Assembly: GCF_013488225.1 (NCBI RefSeq)
Contig: NZ_CP041238.1
Location: 1,203,501-1,267,500, forward strand
Direction: 5' to 3'
Length of the DNA stretch: 64,000 nt
DNA from: Sinorhizobium mexicanum
GTDB taxonomy: Bacteria > Pseudomonadota > Alphaproteobacteria > Rhizobiales > Rhizobiaceae
Under the pieces are notes generated by a model that was not told the origin of the DNA, did no database searches, and was given only the letters and a program-made list of their open reading frames with translations. The translations under genes were made by a program, and so were the position numbers. The stretch's first letter is position 1. Every line of letters starts with the position of its first letter. Shown here one piece after another: positions 53,971-62,569 of the stretch.

Positions 53971-54501
53971 ATGATCAGAATATTAGCTGTAGTTGCGCTG
54001 GCTATAGGCGCGGCAGCCACTGCGCCTGCGATCGCGTCTGCGCAAGAGTCATCGCAGACCGCCGTCGCAAATTTCATCGGCAAGGACGGCAAGGAGACGG
54101 GGCGGGCCACGTTGACCGCGGCCGGCAAGGGAGTCCTGATTGAAATGGAGGTCACCGACCTGCCAAAGAACACCTGGGTTGCCTTCCATGTTCACGAAGT
54201 CGGAAGCTGCGATCCGGCGGGCGGCTATGAGTCGGCGGGCAAGCATTTTGCGGGTGAAGATGCGAATGCCGAACACGGGTTCCTGGCGCAAAAGGGTCCG
54301 CATGCGGGCGATATGCCGAACCAATATGTCGGGGCCGACGGGACGCTCCGCGCGCAGGTGTTCAACAGCTTCGTCTCTCTCGACGACAAGGGCACCGCCA
54401 TTCGTGGCCGAGCCTTGATGATCCATGCGCGTTCCGATGACAACCGCAGCCAGCCGGCGGGTGACGCCGGTGACCGACTGGCCTGTGCCATCATCAAGTG
54501 A
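53971..54501 (+). CDS. sodC: Periplasmic Cu/Zn superoxide dismutase
   Basis: A 176-residue enzyme with a signal peptide (RILAVVALAIGAAATAPAIA). The Cu-site histidines start in AFHVHEVGSCD, then the Zn-site AGKHFAGEDANAEHG (bridging His), and the C-terminal GRALMIHARSDDNRSQ has the last Cu histidine, with the disulfide cysteines CDP and LACA. It removes superoxide in the periplasm. AGGAAGG lies 8 bases before the ATG. Its stop abuts the stop of convergent nadQ. Confidence 0.95.
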   Translation: MIRILAVVALAIGAAATAPAIASAQESSQTAVANFIGKDGKETGRATLTAAGKGVLIEMEVTDLPKNTWVAFHVHEVGSCDPAGGYESAGKHFAGEDANAEHGFLAQKGPHAGDMPNQYVGADGTLRAQVFNSFVSLDDKGTAIRGRALMIHARSDDNRSQPAGDAGDRLACAIIK

Positions 54502-55482
54502 CTATCGTCCGCCGACTTTCAAGCCGGGGGCAGGCCGCTCATCGAGAATCTGGCGGCGGAAGCGGAAGAGCGCGGCTGGTCTGCCGCCGGTGGAGGCAAG
54601 CGTTCCACCGGTCGGCTCTACGAGCTCTGCCCCCTCGACCAGGCGCCGGAAGTTCTGCTTGTGCAAGTGACGGCCGGAGATCGCTTCGACGGTTGCCTGC
54701 AGATCGGTCAGCGTGAACTCCGGCGGCATCAGTTCGAAGACCACGGGCCGGTATTTGATCTTGCCGCGCAATCTGGCGACGGCCGTCGCGACGATGCGAC
54801 GGTGGTCGTGGCGCATCGCCAGGCCGATGGCAGGATTGTCGAGATCGCGGCAATGCCCATCGATCACTGCCTCGCGGACAAGGCCGGCCTCGTAAAGCAA
54901 CTCATAGCGTTCGAGCACGCGCTCCTCGTCCCAGGGAAAATCGTCAAGTCCGAAGGCGAGCCTAATGCGGGAGCGACGTTGCGCGGCGGAAGTCGATCGT
55001 TCGTCATATGGCGGACTGTTTTCCCAGCGGGTGAGCGCCGGCAGGATGGCCTGATCGAGAAGGGCGGGACGCCCCCGCCGCCAATCCTCCCAAGGCAGAT
55101 AACCGTACCAGTCACGCCAATGGGCGCCGGCCTCGGCCAAGCGCTCATTGTTCTCCGCATCTGTGCGCGTCAGCGCCAGGTAACCGACGGAGACCATGTG
55201 CTTGCCTTCCTCGCCGGGCAGCCGGTGGCGGCCACGGTCGCCGAAGGTGTAGAGCTGTTCGATATATCCAAGCCTGAGAGCGATGCGTTTTTCGACGCGG
55301 TCACGCAGCCCCGTCTCGAAGGTGCGGTGACGCGCCGGATCAAACGGGCCGAAGGGCAGGCTGTCGCGCGCGTCGCCATCCGCTTCGCTGACGGCGAGGA
55401 TATGCGGGCTGCGGTTCACGACAGCGACGATTGCCGCATTGAGGCCGATCTCGACCGTGATTGCAGGCATGTCAGTCGGCAT
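54502..55482 (-). CDS. nadQ: NadQ-type regulator of NAD synthesis (NUDIX-like plus winged helix)
   Basis: A 326-residue protein with an N-terminal NUDIX-like domain (LNAAIVAVVNRSPHILAVSE, then the region GPFDPARHRTFETGLRDRV in the position of the NUDIX box) and a C-terminal winged helix (FELMPPEFTLTDLQATVEAI followed by LHKQNFRRLVEG), the layout of NrtR-like and NadQ regulators. The REUxEE core is lost, so no hydrolysis is expected. It probably senses an NAD-related ligand and binds the palindrome before nadA. The start may be at 55482, overlapping the upstream gene by 11, or at 55470. Confidence 0.85.
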   Translation of the reverse strand: MPTDMPAITVEIGLNAAIVAVVNRSPHILAVSEADGDARDSLPFGPFDPARHRTFETGLRDRVEKRIALRLGYIEQLYTFGDRGRHRLPGEEGKHMVSVGYLALTRTDAENNERLAEAGAHWRDWYGYLPWEDWRRGRPALLDQAILPALTRWENSPPYDERSTSAAQRRSRIRLAFGLDDFPWDEERVLERYELLYEAGLVREAVIDGHCRDLDNPAIGLAMRHDHRRIVATAVARLRGKIKYRPVVFELMPPEFTLTDLQATVEAISGRHLHKQNFRRLVEGAELVEPTGGTLASTGGRPAALFRFRRQILDERPAPGLKVGGR

Positions 55483-56011
55483 GCCACGCGCTCTCCGCTC
55501 GGGTGGTGAGCATAAAGGGCGCATTGCCGTCGGCGTCGGCGCCGCGGCCGATGGACCGCACGGCATCAACGAGCCTACCCTTTCGCGACAGCGTCTCGTC
55601 GCCGATCTCCACCAGTCGTGGGTTTGGCGTAGCGTATGGCGAGACGCGGCGCAGGCGTGCGACGAGCGCGGCGTCGTCCTGGTCGGGCTCCACCGCCAGC
55701 GCCGCAATCAACGCCGCTGCCGGCGAACGGGAAACGCCCATCCAGCAATGGATGAGGAGCGGGCGGGTACGGTCCCAGTTGCAGGCAAAATCAATAATTT
55801 GCCGGACATGTTCCTCTTGCGGCGCGATCAGGTCGCCCGTTCCCGCGAAGTTGATGTCGTTGACACCGATCGTCAGGTGTTTCGCTCGGTCGATAACAGC
55901 GGGGCGATGAAAATCCTGCCCCTTGGCAAGCAGGCTCACCATTTCGCGGCAACCGTGGCGAACGGCCAATTCCGCGATGCGCGCAAGCGGCGAGACGACA
56001 ATGCCGGTCAT
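55472..56011 (-). CDS. Dual-specificity/tyrosine phosphatase-like protein
   Basis: A 179-residue protein with the PTP loop HCWMGVSRSPAAA (HCx5R, catalytic Cys and Arg). N-terminal VSPLARIAELAVRHG and GVNDINFA (with the general-acid Asp in this region) fit the cysteine phosphatase fold. Substrate unknown. It abuts the upstream HD gene and overlaps nadQ by up to 11 bases, so it is part of a four-gene run with ygfZ, HD protein and nadQ. Confidence 0.87.
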   Translation of the reverse strand: MTGIVVSPLARIAELAVRHGCREMVSLLAKGQDFHRPAVIDRAKHLTIGVNDINFAGTGDLIAPQEEHVRQIIDFACNWDRTRPLLIHCWMGVSRSPAAALIAALAVEPDQDDAALVARLRRVSPYATPNPRLVEIGDETLSRKGRLVDAVRSIGRGADADGNAPFMLTTRAESAWHAD

Positions 56012-56620
56012 TCAGGCTTCCGCCTTTGCCATGGTCCGCTCCCCTTCGAGCGTATTGAACCGTTCGGCGAACAGCCGCTGCGCCTCGACCGCCGGCAGCG
56101 GATCGATCAGCAGGCTCTCCCGCGTAATGCCGCGCGGTTGGCCGAAGAACTTGCGAGCCTCTTCCGCCGAAAAACCGGCAAGCTCGGTCGCCTCGAAATA
56201 GGCAGCGATGCGATCAGCCTTCTTGATCCGCTCCTTGAGTTCCTTGGGCGTATGAGGTGGCAAGCCGAAGCGCAGGTGCACGGCGCCTTCGAGCCGCTTT
56301 TCCACAGTCTTGTAACCACCGCCGACGACGGCCTTGAACGGCGAGATCATGTCGCCGATGACATATTCGGGGGCGTCGTGAAGGAGCGCCATCAGGCATT
56401 CGTCCGCATTGCAGCGGTTGGTCCGACGGAAGATATCCTCGACGATCAGGCTATGCTGGGCGACGGAAAAAGCGTGATCCCCCGAAGTCTGGCCGTTCCA
56501 GCGCGCCACGCGGGCAAGGCCGTGGGCGATGTCGGAAAGCTCGACGTCGAGCGGCGAGGGGTCGAGCAGATCGAGCCTCCGGCCGGAAAGCATACGCTGC
56601 CAGGCTCGCGCATTGATCAT
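56012..56620 (-). CDS. YfbR-like HD-domain phosphohydrolase
   Basis: A 202-residue HD protein: SGDHAFSVAQHSLIV with metal-site His residues, MALLHDAPEYVIGDM with His-Asp, and KKADRIAAYFEATEL with Asp. The layout matches the YfbR 5'-deoxynucleotidase branch, which dephosphorylates nucleoside monophosphates. Overlaps the ygfZ gene by four bases and ends exactly where the phosphatase gene starts. Confidence 0.87.
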   Translation of the reverse strand: MINARAWQRMLSGRRLDLLDPSPLDVELSDIAHGLARVARWNGQTSGDHAFSVAQHSLIVEDIFRRTNRCNADECLMALLHDAPEYVIGDMISPFKAVVGGGYKTVEKRLEGAVHLRFGLPPHTPKELKERIKKADRIAAYFEATELAGFSAEEARKFFGQPRGITRESLLIDPLPAVEAQRLFAERFNTLEGERTMAKAEA

Positions 56621-57468
56621 GCGCTTGCCTCATCGGCCTCGGTCGGGAACGAAAGGCCGGTCCAGCCGGGCAAGGTCAATGTCACGGGCACGTCGCCTGC
56701 AAGAATGGCATCTCCATTCGTAATCGCTTCGCCGGCCTTGTCGATGCGAACGATGGCAAGGCCGGCCTTGTGCCGTACGGTGCCGAGGGAGCCGATCGAT
56801 CGGCCGTCGACGGTAATGCTGGCACCGGTCGGCGGCAGCGGTGCTTCACCGGCCACGATCACGACACGGCGGCGTGCCGCGGCGCGATGCTGCATGCGGG
56901 AAACGACCTCCTGACCGACATAGCAGCCCTTCCGGAAGGAGAGGCCACCATTGAGGTCCATCAGGACATCGTGCGGAAAGGCATCCTGCAGGGCGAAATC
57001 GACGCCCGAAACGGCAATGCCACTCGCGATTCTCAGCGCCTCGAGATCCCCAGCGGTCGCGTCCGCGCCTTCCATTTCGCGATAGAGACGGAAAACGGAA
57101 AGACCGGCCTTTTCAAATCGATGGTCGCGATAACTCCCGGCCGGCGGTTCTTCTTCTCCGAAGACGACCGTAACCGGCGCCGGTGACCGCAGCGACAGAT
57201 CGACGGCAGAGCGCAATTTGTACATGGTCAGCCGTTTCAGCAGTGGCTCGGCCTGGTCGCTCGTTGTCTCCAGTCTCAGCGCCTCGCCGTCGCGGGAGAT
57301 GAGAAAATCGAACAGGATCTTGCCCTGAGGCGTCAGCAGGGCACCGGGTCGTACTCCATCGGAGCCGAGCGCACCAATGTCCGTGGTAATCAGGCTCTGC
57401 AGAAGATCCTCGGCGTCCTTGCCGGAAACGCTGACGATCGCGCGATCATCGAGGCAAACCTTTGGCAT
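56617..57468 (-). CDS. ygfZ: Folate-binding YgfZ/GcvT-like protein
   Basis: A 283-residue aminomethyltransferase-fold protein that helps iron-sulfur cluster assembly. The YgfZ signature KGCYVGQEVVSRMQHR (essential Cys) is at about residue 180, and the N-terminus VCLDDRAIVSVSGKDAEDLL has the usual start. First of the minus-strand run leading to nadQ. NadA needs a [4Fe-4S] cluster, so a link to NAD synthesis is conceivable, as inference only. Confidence 0.92.
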   Translation of the reverse strand: MPKVCLDDRAIVSVSGKDAEDLLQSLITTDIGALGSDGVRPGALLTPQGKILFDFLISRDGEALRLETTSDQAEPLLKRLTMYKLRSAVDLSLRSPAPVTVVFGEEEPPAGSYRDHRFEKAGLSVFRLYREMEGADATAGDLEALRIASGIAVSGVDFALQDAFPHDVLMDLNGGLSFRKGCYVGQEVVSRMQHRAAARRRVVIVAGEAPLPPTGASITVDGRSIGSLGTVRHKAGLAIVRIDKAGEAITNGDAILAGDVPVTLTLPGWTGLSFPTEADEASA

Positions 57469-57577
57469 CGTTCGAATCCCGTTCTCTTTGTCGAAGAGGT
57501 AGGATGTTCGCCGGCCATCGGCAAGCGTGCCGCCGAAGCGGAGCGAGGAAAAGTGCTTCGGTCCGGCTCGGGTCCAC

Positions 57578-58330
57578 TCAATCGCCGGCGATGAAAAATT
57601 TCCACCGGCCGTCGGGTGTGATGCCGACGCGGTAGAAGTTATAGCTGCCGAACTCTTCCATTTCCGCGAAGTCGCCGGCAGTGACGAGCCGGAATAGATC
57701 CACCTTTTCGGGCGCAGTCAGCGAAGACAATGGCTTCTCGGCAAAGTAGGGCCAGACATAGGCCTCCTCCGGCGTGCCTTTGTCCGCGAGGACAAAGCCG
57801 GTCGATAGAACGTCCAGAAGAATCGCCAGGATTTCGACGCCGTCCTGGTCGCCGGAAAGGCCCTTGAGCGTTGTGACGGGGTCCTCGTCGCTGCTGACCC
57901 CTGTCACCTGTGTTTGGGTCGGTCCCTTGCCGAGCAGCGGTCGCAATCTTTCGATATCGCCCGAGGCGGCGGCTTCGACGATCAGTTCACGCATGCGCGC
58001 AACGGGAGCCGGAATCTTGGAGACATCCGTGAGCACGTCGACCGGCTCGACGACTTGCGGGGCCCCGATTTCGTCATCCTTGGCCGCGGCATTGTCGATC
58101 AACGGGTCAGGCATCGGAATTTCCAGAGGCGCCTGCTGCTCTGGCTCGACCTGTTCAGGCTGGTCGGCGGGCGCCGCATTCTGATCGCTGGCAATCGGGC
58201 CAGGAACGCCTTGAAGTTCGCTGAGCGCGAATGTGGGAGCAGCCATTATCGGCGTGCATGCGGCTACGCCGGCCAACAGCAGCGTAACAAGGCGAACCGA
58301 GGAAACCCGGTTTGCAAGGTTCCGTCTCAT
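57578..58330 (-). CDS. Exported protein of unknown function (250 aa)
   Basis: A 250-residue protein with a signal peptide (RLVTLLLAGVAACTPIMA), a Pro/Glu/Gln-rich linker (about 35-95) and a folded C-terminal domain with ARMRELIVEAAASGDIERLR, EEAYVWPYFAEKPLSSL and NFYRVGITPDGRWKFFIAGD. The end resembles a family of rhizobial periplasmic proteins of unknown role. The linker suggests an envelope-spanning or cell-wall position. Confidence 0.78.
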   Translation of the reverse strand: MRRNLANRVSSVRLVTLLLAGVAACTPIMAAPTFALSELQGVPGPIASDQNAAPADQPEQVEPEQQAPLEIPMPDPLIDNAAAKDDEIGAPQVVEPVDVLTDVSKIPAPVARMRELIVEAAASGDIERLRPLLGKGPTQTQVTGVSSDEDPVTTLKGLSGDQDGVEILAILLDVLSTGFVLADKGTPEEAYVWPYFAEKPLSSLTAPEKVDLFRLVTAGDFAEMEEFGSYNFYRVGITPDGRWKFFIAGD

Positions 58331-58339
58331 TGAGGCAGT

Positions 58340-58367
58340 CCCGATATTATTGGCCCGATATTATTGG
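58340..58367. repeat. Exact 14-bp tandem duplication
   Basis: CCCGATATTATTGG occurs twice back to back (58340-58353, 58354-58367). The second copy contains the stop codon of the small gene at 58361-58630. Confidence 0.9.
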
Positions 58368-58630
58368 ATTGTCCGTTGCGGCGAGAATTCTCCGGCCAGC
58401 ATTCGCTCGCGAAGCGAATTCAGCATCGCTTCGGCGCCCTCTTCGCCATGGAGACGGATGGTTTCCCGCATGGCCAGCGCGATCGCGGCATCGGCGATGA
58501 TCTCCGGCTCGATCCCGTCCGCCATGCCATCCGCCCAGGCTTCGTTCTGATGTTCGAGGGCCGCCTGCATTTTCTCGTGGACGATCATGTCGTCGATGTC
58601 GGTCAGGCTTGGTTCCATCATTCGTTCCAT
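58361..58630 (-). CDS. Small acidic protein of unknown function (89 aa)
   Basis: An 89-residue soluble protein with a high share of Glu, Met and Ala, probably all-helical: DIDDMIVHEKMQAALEHQNE, IIADAAIALAMRETIRLHGE, and LNSLRERMLAGEFSPQ. GGAAG lies about 4 bases before the ATG at 58630; ATGs at 58621 and 58618 are alternatives. No family recognised. It ends just before the exported protein at 57578-58330, with a 14-bp tandem duplication at its stop codon. Confidence 0.65.
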   Translation of the reverse strand: MERMMEPSLTDIDDMIVHEKMQAALEHQNEAWADGMADGIEPEIIADAAIALAMRETIRLHGEEGAEAMLNSLRERMLAGEFSPQRTIQ

Positions 58631-58790
58631 GCGACTTCCAATACGTGCACTTGGCTCAATCTAACGACGTTCCGCTGAACCGCAACTGAACGGGGCGGAT
58701 AGGCGGGTCACTTCTTACCACTCTCTTAACAAACTTAGCAGCCTTTTCCCGAAACGACACGGGGTCCCGAAAAAAGAGGTTAATTTCTTG

Positions 58791-59228
58791 CTAATTTCCA
58801 AAGCGGGCGACGATTTCTGACGCAAGTGTTGCACCTTCGGCACGGTACCGCTGCTCGGCGAGCGTGGCTGGCTCGGTACAAGTCGTATAGACGGACGCGA
58901 AGGTTCGGTACCCACGGTTGAAGGCGGCGGTCAGACGCTCGCGCCGCTTTGGTTCGTCGCCCGCCTCCTTGTCGATCAATTCCTGTGTCGAACGCCGCCA
59001 CGTGTCTTCCTCGGCCTTGAGGCAGAGATTGCGCAGATAGTGGACCGATCCGAGAATTTCGGCGAGGCGAACCAGTCGCTGGTCATAGGGCGTCGCGTTT
59101 TCCCCGGTCACCGGAGGCGTCGCCTTGTCCGGTTGGGGCGTTTCTTCCTGCTGAGCGGCAGCGCCCACGGCGAAAACGAGAAGGGCGCCGGTCAAGGCAA
59201 GTCGAAGAATGGGCGGGGCGCTGGTCAT
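58791..59228 (-). CDS. TIGR02301 family exported protein
   Basis: A 145-residue protein with a signal peptide (ILRLALTGALLVFAVGAAA) and the alphaproteobacterial TIGR02301 pattern: RLVRLAEILGSVHYLRNLC, W and ELIDKEAGD, AAFNRGYRTFASVYTTCTEP, and the ending RYRAEGATLASEIVARFG. Two cysteines probably pair. The role is unknown. The start overlaps the NUDIX gene by four bases, so they are co-transcribed. Confidence 0.85.
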   Translation of the reverse strand: MTSAPPILRLALTGALLVFAVGAAAQQEETPQPDKATPPVTGENATPYDQRLVRLAEILGSVHYLRNLCLKAEEDTWRRSTQELIDKEAGDEPKRRERLTAAFNRGYRTFASVYTTCTEPATLAEQRYRAEGATLASEIVARFGN

Positions 59229-59695
59229 GATCCCATCAAATCCGAATCGGCGTCGGTTTTATGGCAGACGTCGCTTGCAGGGAGCCTTGGCCGGAGTCCG
59301 GACAACTTTTCCACGCATTGGCGAACGCTCTCGGGAATCGGTAATTCGAAGATTTCCTCAGGTGTAAACCAGCCAACGCCTGCGGCGTCATCATTCGCGA
59401 TCGCGACGGAGTCGTCATCCGCGTGGACCGTGAAAACCGAAAGCAGGAAATGCCGGCCCTCCGATTCCTTTCCCGGCAGATCGTAGGTTTCGAAGAGCAC
59501 CGGGTCGTGGCCGCTGATACCGGTTTCCTCGGCGAGTTCGCGCAGCGCAGTCTCTGCCGGCGTTTCGCCCGGCTCAGCCCGGCCGCCGGGAAAGGCGTAC
59601 ATGTCGGCCGAGGGCGGGTTGGCACGCCGGACGAGGAGATAGCGCCCATCCCGTTCGAGGATGGCGGAGGAGGCGAGTTCGGGCCGCTTTTGCAT
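59225..59695 (-). CDS. NUDIX hydrolase
   Basis: A 156-residue pyrophosphohydrolase with an intact NUDIX box: GGRAEPGETPAETALRELAE followed by ETGI (Gx5Ex7REUxEExGU). It begins ELASSAILERDGRYLLVRRA, as in ADP-ribose or MutT-like enzymes; the exact substrate is unclear. It is first of a two-gene unit with TIGR02301 and divergent from the SRAP gene with 61 bases between starts. Confidence 0.9.
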   Translation of the reverse strand: MQKRPELASSAILERDGRYLLVRRANPPSADMYAFPGGRAEPGETPAETALRELAEETGISGHDPVLFETYDLPGKESEGRHFLLSVFTVHADDDSVAIANDDAAGVGWFTPEEIFELPIPESVRQCVEKLSGLRPRLPASDVCHKTDADSDLMGS

Positions 59696-59756
59696 CGCAG
59701 AATCAAAATGGCGTTGGATCGTTGACCCATCCTACGTGAAGTGCCACATCGATGTC

Positions 59757-60530
59757 ATGTGCGGACGTTTTGCGCTGACTGCGAAGCCGGAAGAACTGAT
59801 GGAACTGTTTGGGCTGCTGGAGGCGGAAGACTTCCCGGCGCGCTACAACATCGCGCCAACGCAGCCGATCATCGTGGTCGTCGCCTCGGATCGGGCGAAG
59901 CCGGGCAGCAACCTGCCGGATCGCAAGGCCCTGCTTGTCCGCTGGGGCTTCATGCCCGGCTGGGTGAAGGATCCACGCAAGTTCCCGTTGCTCATCAACG
60001 CCCGCTCAGAATCGGCGATGGGAAAAGCCGCCTTCCGCGCGGCCATGCGGCATCGCCGCATTCTGGTGCCGGCTTCCGGCTTCTACGAGTGGCACCGCCC
60101 GGCGAAAGGCGGCGGCGAGGCCTCCCAGGCCTACTGGGTCCGCCCGAAGAGGGGCGGCATCGTCGCCTTTGCCGGCCTCATGGAGACGTGGTCTTCCGCA
60201 GATGGCTCGGAGGTCGATACGGCTGCGATCCTCACCACCGGTTCAAACAAGGTGATTCGGCGTATCCATGATCGCATGCCGGTCGTGATCCAGCCGGAAG
60301 ATTTTGCCCGCTGGCTGGATTGCCGGACCCAGGAACCGCGCGAAGTCGCCGATCTCATGACGCCAGCCCCTGACGACTATTTCGAGGCGATCCCCGTATC
60401 AGACAAGGTCAACAAGGTCGCCAATACAGGGCCCGAGGTCCAGGACGAAGCCGTTCCCGTCAAGTCGCCGGAAACGGCAGGCCGGACCCGCGACCGGAAC
60501 GAAGATGACGCGCAGATGTCGCTGTTCTAG
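59757..60530 (+). CDS. SRAP (YedK/HMCES-like) abasic-site protein
   Basis: A 257-residue SRAP protein that forms a stable link with abasic sites in single-stranded DNA. The invariant Cys follows the start Met (MCGRFALT), with ARYNIAPTQP, INARSESA, RRILVPASGFYEW with the conserved Glu, and HDRMPVVI holding the catalytic His. Cys2 in place after Met removal supports the ATG at 59757. A 40-residue charged tail extends past the core. Confidence 0.93.
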   Translation: MCGRFALTAKPEELMELFGLLEAEDFPARYNIAPTQPIIVVVASDRAKPGSNLPDRKALLVRWGFMPGWVKDPRKFPLLINARSESAMGKAAFRAAMRHRRILVPASGFYEWHRPAKGGGEASQAYWVRPKRGGIVAFAGLMETWSSADGSEVDTAAILTTGSNKVIRRIHDRMPVVIQPEDFARWLDCRTQEPREVADLMTPAPDDYFEAIPVSDKVNKVANTGPEVQDEAVPVKSPETAGRTRDRNEDDAQMSLF

Positions 60531-60553
60531 CGAACCCCCCGCGCCGGCGGGAT

Positions 60554-60700
60554 CTAGGCGGTGCGCTTGACGAGCTTGCCTGCCGGCTTGACCTTGACCT
60601 GTAGCGCGGCGGCGAGCACCGCCTTGAGGCCAAGCGGCCGATACAGCGTTACCAGATCGGCGACGGGCGGTTTCGTTTCGGTTGTCTTGGCGGCCTTCAC
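60554..60700 (-). CDS. Small basic protein of unknown function (48 aa, GTG start)
   Basis: A 48-residue frame starting at GTG 60700: first residues VKAAKTTETKPPVADLV, then LYRPLGLKAVLAAALQVK, ending AGKLVKRTA. AAGGAGAG lies about 9 bases upstream, a good ribosome binding site. The protein is basic, with one amphipathic helix. I recall no family. It is convergent with the SRAP gene. Codon use is like that of the neighbours, which speaks for coding. Confidence 0.6.
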   Translation of the reverse strand: MKAAKTTETKPPVADLVTLYRPLGLKAVLAAALQVKVKPAGKLVKRTA

Positions 60701-61128
60701 TTTGCACTCTCTCCTTGATGCAGTCCCTTACCGGAAACACTCCGTTTTCCCGTTATGCGGGTAAACGAAGCTCCCCCTTGTTCCTCCGGAAACAGGCATC
60801 CGATGCAGGGGCCAATCTGCAATCACGAATCTCCTTCCCGTTGCGGCGATCCAGATAAGCCAAATGATGACAAAACCATGGCCGCCATCATTGGATGATG
60901 ATGGTCGTTGCTTGCCTGTGGTTGACCTCTTGACCGGCGTGATGCGAAGCGCGATAAGTGTCGCCATGAAAACGGTTATCTGCATTATTTGCCGGAAGAT
61001 TATTTGCTAGCGATCCGCTGGCCTGGCCGTTTTCGTCTCCCGAAATCCAAGATGACAAACGTGCGGGCCGCCCGGACGCTATATGTTCCGACGGTTGCAT
61101 GCAGGCTTGGAGATTTGGGATGGGCGCA
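60701..61128. other. Gene-free region upstream of cysS
   Basis: No gene with coding character. It has an inverted repeat CCATCAT...ATGATGG around 60882-60904 and a moderately AT-rich section at 60960-61010, both candidates for the cysS promoter area and the promoter of the small minus-strand gene. Confidence 0.4.
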
Positions 61129-62520
61129 ATGCCGACTTTGAAGCTGTACAACACACTGACGCGGGAGAAGGCCGATTTCCGGCCCATCGACCCGGAGAGC
61201 GTCCGTATGTATGTCTGCGGCCCCACGGTTTACGACTATGCCCATATCGGCAACGCGCGTCCGAACATCGTCTTCGATGTTCTTTTTCGGCTGCTGCGCC
61301 ATGTCTACGGCCAGAAGCATGTGACCTATGTCCGCAACATCACCGATGTTGACGACAAGATCAACGCGCGGGCGCTGCGCGATTATCCGGGGCTGCCGCT
61401 GAACGAGGCGATCCGTCGCGTGACCGAGAAAACCGAGACGCAGTTTCTCGAGGATGTCGCGACGCTCGGCTGCCTTGACCCGGACGTCCAGCCGCGGGCG
61501 ACCGAAAATATCGCTCAGATGGTCGAAATCATCGAGAAGCTGATCGCGAAGGGACATGCCTACCAAGCCGCCGGGGAAGTGCTGTTCGACACGAAATCGA
61601 TGGCCGACTACGGCCAGCTTTCGAGGCGTAACCTTGACGAACAGCAGGCCGGAGCCCGCATCGCTGTCGATGCTCACAAGAAAAATCCTGGCGACTTTGT
61701 GCTCTGGAAACTTTCCGAGGCCGACGAGCCTGGCTGGGAGAGCCCCTGGGGACGCGGTCGCCCGGGCTGGCACATCGAATGCTCGGCGATGAGCGGACGT
61801 TATCTCGGCGAGGTGTTCGACATTCACGGAGGCGGGCTGGATCTGATCTTCCCGCATCATGAAAACGAAATCGCCCAGTCGCGTTGCGCCCATGGTACCG
61901 AGGTGATGGCGAACGTGTGGATGCACAATGGCTTCCTGCAGGTCGAGGGCCGCAAGATGTCGAAGTCCGAGGGCAATTTCGTCACGATCTACGAACTGCT
62001 CCATACCGAGAAGTTCGGTGGCCGCAAATGGCCGGGCGAGGTGTTGCGGCTCGCGATGCTGATGACGCACTATCGCGAGCCGATCGACTTCTCCATCAAG
62101 CGCCTGGAGGAGGCCGAACACCTGCTGTCCAAATGGCCCGTCCCCGCAGAGGCAGTCGGCGAACCGGATCCTGCGATCGTCGCGGCGCTTGCGGACGACC
62201 TCAACACCGTCGCCGCGGTCCAGGCATTGCATGCGCTTGCTCAGAAGGCGTCAGTCGATTCGCGTCAGGCGGGCGTTTTCGCCGCAAGTGCAGCTCTGCT
62301 TGGCGTTGTGCCAAAGGAAATCGAGCTCGACGAGGCGGTCGTGCATGAGATCGACGAGCGCATCCGTGCCCGTCTCGAACTGATCAAGGCGAAGAACTTC
62401 GCTGAAGCGGACAGTATTCGCGACGATCTTCAGGCACGGGGCATTCAACTCAAGGACGGCAAGGACCCGGAAACCGGTGAACGGGTGACGACCTGGGAGG
62501 TCAAGCGGTCGCAGGCGTGA
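61129..62520 (+). CDS. cysS: Cysteinyl-tRNA synthetase
   Basis: A 463-residue class I synthetase. [19 protein letters not shown] combines the zinc-binding Cys and the HIGH-like HIGN motif; [15 protein letters not shown] and [11 protein letters not shown] complete the zinc site; [10 protein letters not shown] is the KMSKS loop. The C-terminal anticodon region follows. Start at 61129 (MPTLKLYNT) is the family start; the ATG at 61120 adds three residues and has GGAG in front, so it is possible. Confidence 0.96.
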   Translation: MPTLKLYNTLTREKADFRPIDPESVRMYVCGPTVYDYAHIGNARPNIVFDVLFRLLRHVYGQKHVTYVRNITDVDDKINARALRDYPGLPLNEAIRRVTEKTETQFLEDVATLGCLDPDVQPRATENIAQMVEIIEKLIAKGHAYQAAGEVLFDTKSMADYGQLSRRNLDEQQAGARIAVDAHKKNPGDFVLWKLSEADEPGWESPWGRGRPGWHIECSAMSGRYLGEVFDIHGGGLDLIFPHHENEIAQSRCAHGTEVMANVWMHNGFLQVEGRKMSKSEGNFVTIYELLHTEKFGGRKWPGEVLRLAMLMTHYREPIDFSIKRLEEAEHLLSKWPVPAEAVGEPDPAIVAALADDLNTVAAVQALHALAQKASVDSRQAGVFAASAALLGVVPKEIELDEAVVHEIDERIRARLELIKAKNFAEADSIRDDLQARGIQLKDGKDPETGERVTTWEVKRSQA

Positions 62521-62569
62521 CGTGGCCGGCAGTAGGCCACCATCCCGGCGAAACGAAGAGGAGCGTGAC

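Noticed and set aside
60728..60985. Minus-strand frame of 85 codons before cysS.
   Set aside because: No ribosome binding site, no family resemblance, unusual codon use.
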